Positions 55,719 through 64,000 of a DNA stretch of 64,000 nt are shown here, in pieces. Source of the DNA: Chondrus crispus (lineage: Eukaryota; Rhodophyta; Florideophyceae; Gigartinales; Gigartinaceae); the NCBI RefSeq assembly GCF_000350225.1, contig NW_005178992.1, positions 228,755-292,754 of the forward strand, read 5' to 3'. Both the position numbers and the translations under genes were made by a program. Position 1 is the stretch's first letter; each line of letters opens with the position of its first letter. The notes below the pieces were generated by a model. That model was not told where the DNA came from and ran no database searches. It saw nothing but the letters and a program-made list of their open reading frames with translations.

Positions 55719-56549
55719 ATGCAGCCACGGAACGGAGTTCGTCGGAAAGATAAATCGTGTCGCAATGTGCATAGTGCTCAGAAGAAGCAGGCAAATCAAG
55801 CCACTGCCGGGGAACCCGAGTTCAGGTGCCTTCGTCTTCCAGGCAAGAAAGGTCGTCGAAAGGGTGGAGCAAGCTGTTAATTGTCGACGCGCGAAGTATT
55901 CAACCGCCTCTACGCTGAATGGAAGGGTAAAACATACGAAAAGACGGAAACCCAGGCACCGCTTAATTCTGAAACTCAGCGTGCAGCGTGTCGCATTATT
56001 CGACAGACGCTGTACGGGGCGCCCAGCGAAGAACCGAGAGCACTATTCTCTGAGTTTAGGTTAGAGAAAGGTGTGGCAACTTGGACGTCTATCCAAATAA
56101 CTCATGCGCTGGATTTGGCGAATCTGAAGAAGACTCTGGAGCGTCGTTTCACTATACTTGGGATGGCTGTGAACTATTGGGCTGCTGAGTGGCTTATCAT
56201 GGAAGTATTGCGCAGCGACAAAGTCCGAAAAAAGCCAAACGCCAACAGTACTCATCAGGTCTCTTCACAAAGTGGTACAGCATCGAGGATCTGCGATGAT
56301 CTGTTTTAGAGGGAAGTGGAGTTGAGGGGATCTCCTGATGCACCAAAGAGCGGTCGCAGGGGTGAGGATGAATCTGGAGACGAGCAAACACAAGGGGCGG
56401 TCTGCGGAGACCTGCACGGGAATTTAAAAAGGAAACGTCCCAGTCATGTATTCTCAAGTGAAAAGGACGAAGATGAGGAATACCTCATGCCTCTCCGAGT
56501 TATCGAGAAGCTCAAGCGCCAAAAGCGGGAGGGAAGAAACGGATTGTAA
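55719..56549 (+). pseudogene. Unknown 277-codon frame with two stops, downstream of element 3
   Basis: ATG 55719 opens a basic N-terminus (MQPRNGVRRKDKSCRNVHSA). The same frame continues after TAA (55878) with VFNRLYAEWKGKTYEK, QRAACRIIRQTLYGAPSEEP and NYWAAEWLIMEVL, and after TAG (56307) with an acidic/basic tail (SEKDEDEEYLMPLRVIEKLK). Three consecutive pieces in one register argue for one gene interrupted by two point stops. No domain recognised. Could be the element's second protein or a host gene. Confidence 0.45.
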
Positions 56550-56663
56550 TTGTAGTTGGAAGGCTCTATGTAGTGGGTGTGTTAGTTTTCAGTGCTCCAA
56601 AGTATCAATTCAACTGCTAACTACTCTAGCTTGCATAAAAATATTGCTTGGAACCGTTCATGA

Positions 56664-56987
56664 TTGATGGTCTTAAATTGCAGTAGAGCCGTTGGGTTAC
56701 TACACTCAGAAGATGTGTCAATGCGTGCGGAGCTGTCCGTGACGGGCTTCGCACCAGTGCGACACGGGAAGAATGGAGGCACGATGATCAAAGTGGCAGG
56801 GCCAAACTTTGGCATGGACCCCAGCGTGATGGTGGGCAGAAACACCTGCGCTATGATGATGAGCTCGAAGATGGAGATTAAATGTGCGGTTCCGGCTGGG
56901 AGCGGATTAGTGGATGTTGAAGTGCTCGCCTTGGAGGGAGAGAGTGGGACATTGCGGAACGCCGTTTTATACATGGACGTTGAGTGA
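56664..56987 (+). CDS. IPT/TIG-like domain ORF
   Basis: From about residue 28: ELSVTGFAPVRHGKNGGTMI, KVAGPNFGMDPSVMVG, then a Cys-x-Cys-spaced strand (MEIKCAVPAGSGLVDVEVLA) ending in ATLR-like NAVLYMDVE. The order 'P..GG..I.V.G.NFG..PSV.VG...C......I.C.VP.G.G...V.V' is the IPT/TIG immunoglobulin-like fold found in cell-surface and DNA-binding proteins. Only one domain is present, with no signal peptide or transmembrane segment. An upstream TTAAATTGCAG acceptor-like site suggests it is an exon of a broken larger gene. Confidence 0.55.
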   Translation: MMVLNCSRAVGLLHSEDVSMRAELSVTGFAPVRHGKNGGTMIKVAGPNFGMDPSVMVGRNTCAMMMSSKMEIKCAVPAGSGLVDVEVLALEGESGTLRNAVLYMDVE

Positions 56988-57563
56988 TGTTGCTAAGTTA
57001 TAACTTCGTAAATGTTAGTTTTGAACCATGAGCGCGTTCCTTCTTGTAGGGGTAAATGACTTCTAGCACCCAACGATGGAAGAATATTTCCACAATCTCG
57101 TCTCAAGTTTGGGATCGTAGGCAACCCGAAGAGTGAATAGACCCGTCGTATCAAGCTTGAAGCATGTTGTAAGAATCTAGAACAACAAATAGAGCAGAAG
57201 CACGTTACCCCTTCAGTGTCAAGCACCTGCAGACGGAAATGAATTTGTCGATTCGTTTACGTGGAAACATCTATGGGATTAGCGAAGTGTCTACAATACG
57301 AGGGATGACTACTTGACCACGAGGCTTTCTCCCATCTTCAATATTCTCAATCCGTTTCTTTCGAATCTTTTGGTTTCTGCTCCTTTGAGAAGTAGAGTTC
57401 AATGAGAACACGCACTCATAGCTCTGCCTACTTGCGGCACGCACATGTAAAACCACAGCGAGGCGTATTGTGCTTCCCCTGCTTGCCCCGCTTTTTCGGA
57501 GCGGGTTTGGGAAGGCTGCATGCAACAGCCTTGCAACGCCTCTCTTTCGGTGCACGGCGGCAC
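56988..57563. other. No supported gene
   Basis: Weak ORFs on the minus strand (57555-57271, basic). This is the left flank of the complete gypsy element; no continuation of the RtcB fragment found on the other flank could be recognised. Confidence 0.4.
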
Positions 57564-57568
57564 GTGCT
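57564..57568. repeat. Target-site duplication GTGCT, left
   Basis: GTGCT directly abuts the LTR here and again at 63476-63480. Confidence 0.85.
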
Positions 57569-58056
57569 GTGACAGGTCACAAAAAACGAAAGCGCTTAGG
57601 GAAGCTGCGAGGAGACGAAGGGAACTGATCTGGGATCACTGCCCGCGGGGTCGTCTCCTAAACGTGCTCGTCTCTCTACGAACTTAGGCAAAAACACAGA
57701 AATGGCGATGTCGCTCTGCCGGGGTCCTCTTCTCCCTGGAGAGTGCTGCCTTTAATCCCTTTTTCACCCCTCTCTCCTTACCCCTTCCAGAGGCCCACAG
57801 GCACTGGCTGCTAATTCCGACTCAGCCAATTCGGTCGGGGCTTCTGCGAAGGGGCGCGGAGCATCTCGCCCTTTCACGCACTTTCACGCACTAATGTCGT
57901 TCAGAGACGGTCCGTACCAACAGCGGAACGCACTACTCACTGTAGGCCGCCTGTATCGGCGGCTGGTACGCCATTCCGATAGCCGCAGTGCAACCGCGGT
58001 TGCACAAGGCTTCCAGTGCGCGGCGCTCGTGATGCAAAACGTCGCTCGGCGTTATA
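57569..58056 (-). repeat. 3' LTR of the complete gypsy element
   Basis: 488 bp, about 98 percent identical by eye to 62998-63475. Differs by a duplicated CACTTTCACG segment near 57885 and a few substitutions. Confidence 0.9.
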
Positions 58057-58149
58057 GTTCCCCATGAAGTGTGCAGTTGGCGGATGGGAGAGTGGTTGTA
58101 TTGTAGAACCAGAGCGTACAGCGAAATCAATGCAACGAAAACAAGCACT

Positions 58150-61100
58150 TTAGTTCAGCGAGCATAAGCCGAGCGCTTTTTGTTTCAGCTTGCGTTTGGC
58201 CGAGGAATTCAGGAAGTCTTCCAAAAATCCTGAAAGGTCCTCATAAACCTGCAACAGCGTCTCCCACGTGAGATCTACCTGATCAGGTAGTCCCTGCTAT
58301 TCGACAAGTATTTCTAGGCCATTGCCTGTCTCACGAATATCTCGGAGAGCTTTGGCATCCTGATACGTCGTTTCGGAGTGTTCCACTGCACGAAGGAGAT
58401 TGGGATCAACAGGTTTTTCGTCAAAACCAGAGCGATACATCGTGAGACGTCTTGCGTGCACTGTCTCACGCTTTCCATTCAAGAGATTGTCGACCACGTA
58501 GACCCAGTCGGACTCGACGGACGCTACCCTTCGAGGTCCACGCCACACGAATTGTAGTTTATGCTCTTTTTTCTGAGCGCGGCGAACCAGGACGAAATCT
58601 CCAACTTCAAAGTTAGCCGGTAGAACATTCGTTCGGGCGTTGTGCTGGGATACGGCCCTAGCGCGAGCGGCGGTCACGCGTTCTCCAACATCCCGGTGCA
58701 TGGCTTCCAGAGCGCCTTGGGTTTCGTCAATATTGATTAGTTGCCTAGCACGAACCTCGGATACCTTGGGTACTTCTCCATATTTTTCGAGGGGCAACGC
58801 ACGCAGTAACGGCCTCGTGGGGAGATGTGAGGTGAACATCTCCAGCGGTGTGCGATAGACTCCGGACTGCGACGGGTCTCTTAGGCCAAGACGTTTGAGA
58901 GGGGACTGATTTAGAACCGACTGAACGCATTCTGTGACAGCGGGCCAGTCCTTCTGTGCTAAACGAAACTCATGAAGCACGGCCTTGCAGGCTCGCAGAA
59001 CCTCTCGACAGACACGCTCAACGGACCCATTTGCCCAGGGGGAATACGCTGTTGTGAAATGGTGGCCCACCTTGAGCTCCTCTGTCAGATCGCGCACGAG
59101 TCGGCACTTGAAATGTGGACCTTGGTCTGACACCAACCATTCCATGGAACCAAACACAGCGATCCAGGTAGCCAACGCCTCAGCCGCTGCATCGCTTGTG
59201 GCGGCCGCAGCCGGCCATAGCCACACGTAGGATGACAAGTCGTCCCTGATCACGAGGAGGTACTTGACGCTGCTGCTACTTGCCCCCATGAAAAGGAAGT
59301 CCATATGCATGACCTCGTTCGGTCTATCTCCATGAAGCCCGTGACCAAAAGGCCGCGGCACTATCTCTCCTGTCTTTGTGACCATGCAATGCAGGCAACC
59401 GCGCGAAAATGCGTCGACGTCGTGACTCATACGTTCCCACACAAAATCTTCACGCAGAACGCTTTCCGTGGCATCCTGGCCCCGATGCCCCATGGAGCCA
59501 CAATGTGATAGTACGAGCAGCTTCGTTTTGAGTTCTGTGTCCTCAGCCGGGATCCATGTGCGTCCGTCCTTCTTCAGCAATCCGTCTTTCCCCATCGTCA
59601 GCCTCTTCGGTTGGCAGGGGGCGCGCTGCTGCGACGCACGTAGGACCGCTTGATCCGGCCACGAAATATCACTCGGCGACGGCACGATCTGCTCAGCAGT
59701 CACGAAAAGGCTACAGACTCTGCGTGTCGCCAGTCTCGCGACCCGATATCCCTTAGTCCAACGGGTCAGCATATCTGCAAAAACGTTCTTCTTTCCCTCG
59801 ATGTGCTCGATCGAGTAGTCAAATAGCGACAGAAAAAGCGCCCATCGCTGGACCTTGGATATCACGTGACGCCCTAGAGCGGGCTCCAAAGCCAGAGGAG
59901 CAAATACAAAAAGTAAATTGCGATGATCAGTGAACACATGCACAGGCTGTTCACTGAGGAAAAGGTAGTCAACCTTGTCAAAAGTCTGGAATATAGCATA
60001 ACCTTCCTGCTCGAAGGTACTCCAGTTTAGCTCTGCACCCCTAAAACCAGCGCCCAAGAAGGCCAGAGGCTCATGTTTCTGTTCCTCTACCGGAAGCCGT
60101 AGCTGCTCGGGATCAGTCTGTGTCACCACACCAGACCAAAATCGCTGCGATGCGTCCGTGTAGACGCATATGACTTTACCAGTCTTCGGGTACATCAGCT
60201 GCACGGCGTTGCGAATGCTGTTCTGCAATTCACGAAACGCAGATTCATGAACGGCGCCCCAGGATAGTTTTCGCAACGACAGGCCCCGTATGGAGCACTT
60301 CGTGCGTCTTCCAGTTACGCGGTAAGCCTCTTCCAAAATGTCCACCAGCGGGGCCACGCGGCGGGCAAAATCAGGGATGGACACCGCCATCCACCGGCAG
60401 CAGTGGACGAACTGACACAACTCATCAGCAGTTTCGGGCGTGCACATGTTCCGTAGGCCCTCGATGCGCGCTGGGTCCATACAGTAACCGTTCCCGCTCA
60501 CTATACGCCCACACCACTTTATCTCACGAGCGAAAAACTTACACTTGCGTGCCGAGAGAAAAAGGTTGCGTTCCTTGCATATCTCGAAGAAACGCCGCAG
60601 GCAGCGCAGTAGTTCAGCCTCACTCTGTGTATGAAGATTAAAGTCGTCCAACCAGGCCTTCATGTTAGGTCTCAATTCCTGAAAAAGGGGCTCGATGGTG
60701 GACTGGAAATACGATGTGGCAGTAGTTAGCCCGGGGAGGGCGCGCGTTGATGAGTAAGTACCATTTGGGCAAACAATGCCGCACGCACTGTACGAGTCTG
60801 GGTGAACGGGGAGTTGCCAATAGCCAGAGCAGAAATCTAGCGTGGCGAAAAACTTGCTGTTCGCAAAGTCCTGCACCTCGGAGTCGAGGTGTGGCATGGG
60901 CCACGCCTGCTTGACTGTAGCTGCATTGACCGGTCTGAGGTCGATGGCGAGGCGGAGCTGGGCCTTTGAACCAGGCTTCGGGACAAGTAGCGGAGCGGCC
61001 TGCCACTCCGCATCGGGATTCGGGATGAGGAATCCCATTTCGACGAGCTTCTGGACATACTCGTTTAAGAAGGCGCGCTGATGCGTAGGATAACGCCTAG

Positions 61101-61200
61101 CTTTCACCTTCACCGGCCTCTTGTTTGGTAACAGTTGTACCTTCATAGGCGGCACTCGGGCTGGGTCGGATTTCCCCAGCCTCAGTCGAAAACCGACCGG
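58150..61200 (-). pseudogene. Ty3/gypsy pol: RT, RNase H, integrase, chromodomain-like tail
   Basis: The main ORF runs 61155-58297 (952 codons). RT: GFLIPNPDAEWQAAPLLVPK, FATLDFCSGYWQLPV, with catalytic KAWLDDFNLH (LDD, where most relatives have YLDD/YVDD). RNase H: VYTDASQRFWSGV, FEQEGYAI, FTDHRNLLFVF. Integrase: an HHCC finger (GHRGQDATE...CLHC), then MHMDFLFMG, VSDQGPHF and SPWANGSVERVCREV (D,D,E). The tail (VWRGPRRV, VYVVDNLLNG) leads to a chromodomain-like segment, GNGLEILVE, TAG stop at 58297, then QGLPDQVDLTWETLLQVYED to about 58150. The stop sits where chromodomains have a conserved Trp. Confidence 0.93.
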
Positions 61201-61400
61201 TTCTCCTTCACGATCTTTCGGAGGACAGCAGTCCCACTCTCGGACATGCCTTGTTCCCGGGCGTTTTGGACAGCCTGTTCCAAGGCTGCATCTAGGTCTT
61301 CCTCCGGGTCGTCACCGAGATCTATGTAGACCCCAGTGCCATCAAGGTCATCCTCCTCAGCTCCGTCCTGACTGTGATATGTGCCATGATTCTGCCTCAT
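61182..61400 (-). pseudogene. Protease-RT linker of the gypsy element, third frame
   Basis: An acidic stretch (DDLDGTGVYIDLGDDPEEDL) and VLRKIVKENRSVFD, the usual segment just before gypsy RT, lie in a frame different from both gag-pro and pol. Two shifts are therefore needed between the ORFs; at most one could be programmed. Confidence 0.7.
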
Positions 61401-61468
61401 AATGGCAGAGATTCGGCCATCTGCCGGACGGCGATTGTCGGCGTCGACTGCCAGTGCTCGTGGGACAT

Positions 61469-62935
61469 TTATGACGCCATCGTGCTTGTTGCACGCGCCT
61501 GAAGCATGGCCTTGTTGTCACAACCAATTGCCTGGAGAACCTCTCGACCAATGATGACGCACTCAGCGGGCTGGTCGCTGACCTTCCAGGTGATGTTTCG
61601 GAGGACCAACTTGACCCCGTGCCTGATGCGGAGGTGTACATCGGCTGTCATACTCCGGCGACATGTCAGCCCCCTGTCCTGATCCACGAAAGAGTATGTA
61701 TGCGGCGGCACCAAAGAGGCGACGTGCAAATTGGAGGCCGCTTCAGCGATCATGTCAAAAACAGCTGGAGGCATGATGTTCCCGTCCGACCCTTGGTCGG
61801 CCATAATCACACTCTCGACGGCACTGTCGATAAAAGTAGCACTGAACAAAGACGAATGGGGGTCTATGGCATCTGCGCCGATGCGACGGACACTACCTTT
61901 GCGTTGACCAATCTGCCTGTCGGCCGACCCGGACCCCGTATCAAACCTCATCTTTCGCTGTTTACGCGCACGGTATTCATCCTTGTACCTGCGCCTCTGC
62001 TCTTCCGACGAGATGGGGCAATCATCTATAAAATGATACCCGTCACAAGCCGGGTTGAAGCACTTCGGAGCAAAACTCCTACGTTTCTTGCTTTCAGTGC
62101 TCGACAGGCTGTCCTTGGGGTGTTTATCCTGGCCCGAGCTGACGCCACGCTTGGCGTCGCCACGTCGGCCACGACGGCTTTTCTTGCCTTTCTTTGTAAC
62201 CCGATGACGCTTATCGTGCTTTCCGCTCGATTCCTCGGACGAGCGGTCCGAGTCGCTGCTCGAGGCCATTTGCTGCTCACGGGATACCTGCTCCATCTCG
62301 AGGGTCTTTGCCTGCTCGGCCAACACGCGCATGAAAGCTCCAAAGTCCTTCTTGCCAAAGTCTTCACCCTTGCGCCACTGTAGAATTGATCGAATGCGGC
62401 TGCGCAGACGAAACGGCTTGATGCGCTTGAGGATGTGTTTGATTGCAATATGAGGCTTCCTGGTTGGTAAATCAGCCAGTCCGGCCGCCTCTAGGACCTC
62501 CAGATAACGAAGATGCAGACTCCACACCCGATCCTCCGCTTCTTTGAGAGACATGTCCATCTTCACATCCTTGACAAGATTGTCAATGCGGTCAAGCTCA
62601 TACTCCTCGAGTTTATAGGAAGCCTTCTCTTTTACGCATTCTCTGATCTGTTCCTCTGAAATGGCTTCTAGGGACTCCGCCTTAATCCACTTGGCGGTCA
62701 AGAAAATTCGGAGATAAGAGTCGTCGATCGAAGCACGATAGGACGTCGGGGTTATGTGAACACCGGGCTCACGATTTTTCTCAGCAAGCTGTTTCTCGTA
62801 AAGATCTCTCTTCTTCAAGAATGCTGTAAAATACTTGGTCGCCACTCCTTCCAGGCGTGGCGCCTCCAAGTTGGTAATGATGGTTTGCCGCACGGTTCCA
62901 TCTGAAGTGGATGATGGTTTGCTCACGTTCGTCAT
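61469..62935 (-). CDS. Ty3/gypsy gag-protease
   Basis: ATG at 62935 (a GTG lies slightly upstream). The gag region is helical and charged (KKRDLYEKQLAEKNREPG, KPHIAIKHILKRIKPFRLRS), followed by a Ser/Lys/Arg-rich basic tract and a zinc knuckle-like CFNPACDGYHFIDDC (spacing C-x4-C-x3-H-x4-C, not the usual C-x2-C-x4-H-x4-C). Retropepsin: VIMADQGSDGNIMPP, with DQG in the D(S/T)G position, then CVIIGREVLQAIGCD, the expected 'ILG..' end. 489 codons without a stop, so this protein may still be made. Confidence 0.88.
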   Translation of the reverse strand: MTNVSKPSSTSDGTVRQTIITNLEAPRLEGVATKYFTAFLKKRDLYEKQLAEKNREPGVHITPTSYRASIDDSYLRIFLTAKWIKAESLEAISEEQIRECVKEKASYKLEEYELDRIDNLVKDVKMDMSLKEAEDRVWSLHLRYLEVLEAAGLADLPTRKPHIAIKHILKRIKPFRLRSRIRSILQWRKGEDFGKKDFGAFMRVLAEQAKTLEMEQVSREQQMASSSDSDRSSEESSGKHDKRHRVTKKGKKSRRGRRGDAKRGVSSGQDKHPKDSLSSTESKKRRSFAPKCFNPACDGYHFIDDCPISSEEQRRRYKDEYRARKQRKMRFDTGSGSADRQIGQRKGSVRRIGADAIDPHSSLFSATFIDSAVESVIMADQGSDGNIMPPAVFDMIAEAASNLHVASLVPPHTYSFVDQDRGLTCRRSMTADVHLRIRHGVKLVLRNITWKVSDQPAECVIIGREVLQAIGCDNKAMLQARATSTMAS

Positions 62936-62997
62936 CTTCACTTTTTCCTTCCTCACGCTAACACTTGATCGTTTCCGATATTGCGCAAGTAATTACT

Positions 62998-63475
62998 GTG
63001 ACAGGTCACAAAAAACGAAAGCGCTTAGGGAAGCTGCGAGGAGACGAAGGGAACTGATCTGGGATCACTGCCCGCGGGGTCGTCTCCTAAACGTGCTCGT
63101 CTCTCTACGAACTTAGGCAAAAACACAGAAATGGCGATGTCGCTCTGCCGGGGTCCTCTTCCCCCTGGAGAGCGCTGCCTTTAATCCCTTTTTCACCTCT
63201 CTCTCCTTACCCCTTCCAGAGGCCCACAGGCACTGGCTGCTAATTCCAACTCAGCCAATTCGGTCGGGGCTTCTGCGAAGGGGCGCGGAGCATCTCGCCC
63301 TTTCACGCACTACTGTCGTGCAGAGACGGTCCGTACCAACAGCGGAACGCACTACTCACTGTAAGCCGCCTGTATCGGCGGCTGGTACGCCATTCCGATA
63401 GCCGCAGTGCAACCGCGGTTGCACAAGGCTTCTAGTGCGCGGCGCTCGTGATGCAAAACGTCGCTCGGCGTTATA
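62998..63475 (-). repeat. 5' LTR of the complete gypsy element
   Basis: 478 bp partner of 57569-58056. The sequence after it on the minus strand (AGTAATTACTTGCGC) should contain the primer-binding site, but I cannot name the tRNA. Confidence 0.9.
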
Positions 63476-63480
63476 GTGCT
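63476..63480. repeat. Target-site duplication GTGCT, right
   Basis: Matches 57564-57568. Confidence 0.85.
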
Positions 63481-63530
63481 AATCGCGGCACGCCTAGACC
63501 CACAGGAGCCACAATATTAATGTTTTGGCT

Positions 63531-63790
63531 CACGCCGTAGTTCACGGCAATTGCCAAAGTGGAATCGCACAATGTAGACAGGAAGGTGAAGAGGTTGCTG
63601 GTGCGTCGTAAGGGGGCGACGCGGCTTTTCCGCCGCACCAACCGCTCGTACCGTGCGACTACCAGATGACGGGGCAGCCCGTGCTGATCAATGGGACGAT
63701 GGGGACGTGCATCTTTGTGTTGCTTGGGACTGAACATTGGATGAAAGAGACATTTGGGTCGTCGTGCTCACGCATGCCTGCGAATTCCGT
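63531..63790 (+). pseudogene. Fragment of RtcB-type tRNA-splicing RNA ligase
   Basis: Reads [26 protein letters not shown], then after a one-base loss near 63626 [38 protein letters not shown] and METFGS-like [11 protein letters not shown]. This follows the eukaryotic RTCB order 'HNIAKVE..VDGK..LLVHRKG(S/A)TRAFPPHHP...[21 protein letters not shown]...ETFG(T/S)(T/C)CHGAGR'. The fragment has lost the CHGAGR motif holding the guanylylated histidine, has Arg for the conserved His before RKG, and lacks both ends. It begins about 50 bp from the gypsy insertion. RtcB ligates tRNA halves after splicing; this copy cannot. Confidence 0.8.
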
Positions 63791-64000
63791 CTCACGATGC
63801 TCTCTACCGACTCCGAATGGCTGCGCTCAAGCGACTCGAGAAGGCGCGTCTTGAACCTTACCAAGAGATCCCTCTCTGCCCTGCTTGCGCCACGCGCCAG
63901 GCACACGCTACCCTTGGCTCCTACCCTGCCGATAGCAGCGACCTCTCCTCTGCGGTGCGGGGACGGGGGGGGAGTGGGGCATGCGTGGCACGGGGAGGGA
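63791..64000. other. No supported gene
   Basis: Beyond the RtcB fragment the reading departs from the family. Composition becomes G-rich at the window edge. Confidence 0.4.

Larger units (their letters stand above)
57569..63475 (-). mobile_element. Complete Ty3/gypsy retrotransposon with chromodomain-like tail
   Basis: 5.9 kb on the minus strand: 5' LTR 62998-63475, gag-protease, pol, 3' LTR 57569-58056, flanked by GTGCT. The LTRs differ by about eight substitutions and one 10-bp duplication, so the insertion is moderately recent. Coding is broken by shifts between gag-pro and pol (61469 to about 61190) and by a TAG in the chromodomain-like tail (58297). A PPT-like CATGGGGAAC abuts the 3' LTR. 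LTR ends read TATAAC...TCAC rather than TG...CA if the 5-bp duplication is taken at face value. Confidence 0.92.

Noticed and set aside
50698-57215. CACTGAA at 50698 and TTCAGTG near 57210 as ends of element 3
   Set aside because: Only seven bases match and the flanks show no duplication, so this is within chance expectation. Ends of elements 2 and 3 remain unknown.

Overview
This window is eukaryotic nuclear DNA and almost entirely transposon-derived. It holds no ribosomal, tRNA or operon-type genes. I recognise Ty1/copia and Ty3/gypsy retrotransposons, three diverged CACTA-like (tnp2-type) DNA transposons, a PIF/Harbinger-like transposase remnant, solo LTRs and minisatellites. The only host-like pieces are a broken RtcB RNA-ligase fragment (about 63.5-63.8 kb) and a short IPT/TIG-like ORF (56.7-57.0 kb). 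The element mix, moderate GC and a 100-N scaffold gap (21246-21345) would fit a compact algal genome such as a florideophyte red alga. That assignment is inference; nothing here fixes the species.

Layout. 1-2599 is a near-identical direct copy of 14086-16684. 2.6-8.2 kb is a Ty1/copia element with a minisatellite upstream of its TATA box, one frameshift and a lost 3' end. 8.4-9.5 kb is a Harbinger-like transposase remnant. 10.1-12.6 kb is a second, reverse-strand copia fragment split by a gypsy-type solo LTR. 12.6-34.4 kb is one reverse-strand gypsy element (5' LTR and gag at 34.4-30.8 kb, protease and RT at 14.8-12.6 kb). It is split by a 16-kb DNA element (14792-30772) with 16-bp inverted ends beginning CACTG and a 2-bp AT target duplication. 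That inserted element carries a reverse-strand tnp2-like transposase, a long forward multi-segment gene of unknown function, a small reverse-strand gene, a 590-bp palindrome against the assembly gap, and two solo LTRs of one family.

34.4-37.0 kb is a third copia element whose integrase core is inverted. 38.3-44.3 kb is a second CACTA-like gene pair arranged head to head, with its partner gene split by a solo LTR. 44.5-46.5 kb holds an LTR remnant and the 3' end of a fourth copia element. 46.5-51.6 kb is gene-poor, with one unknown ORF pair and another LTR. 52.2-56.5 kb is a third CACTA-like transposase with a downstream unknown gene. 57569-63475 is a structurally complete Ty3/gypsy element with two LTRs, a GTGCT target duplication and a chromodomain-like tail cut by one stop codon.

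Most coding regions are broken by one or a few frameshifts or stops. Insertions with clean target duplications allow relative dating: gypsy, then CACTA, then solo LTRs, with the 2.6-kb duplication later than the CACTA insertion. All identifications come from reading motifs by eye; no database search was possible.
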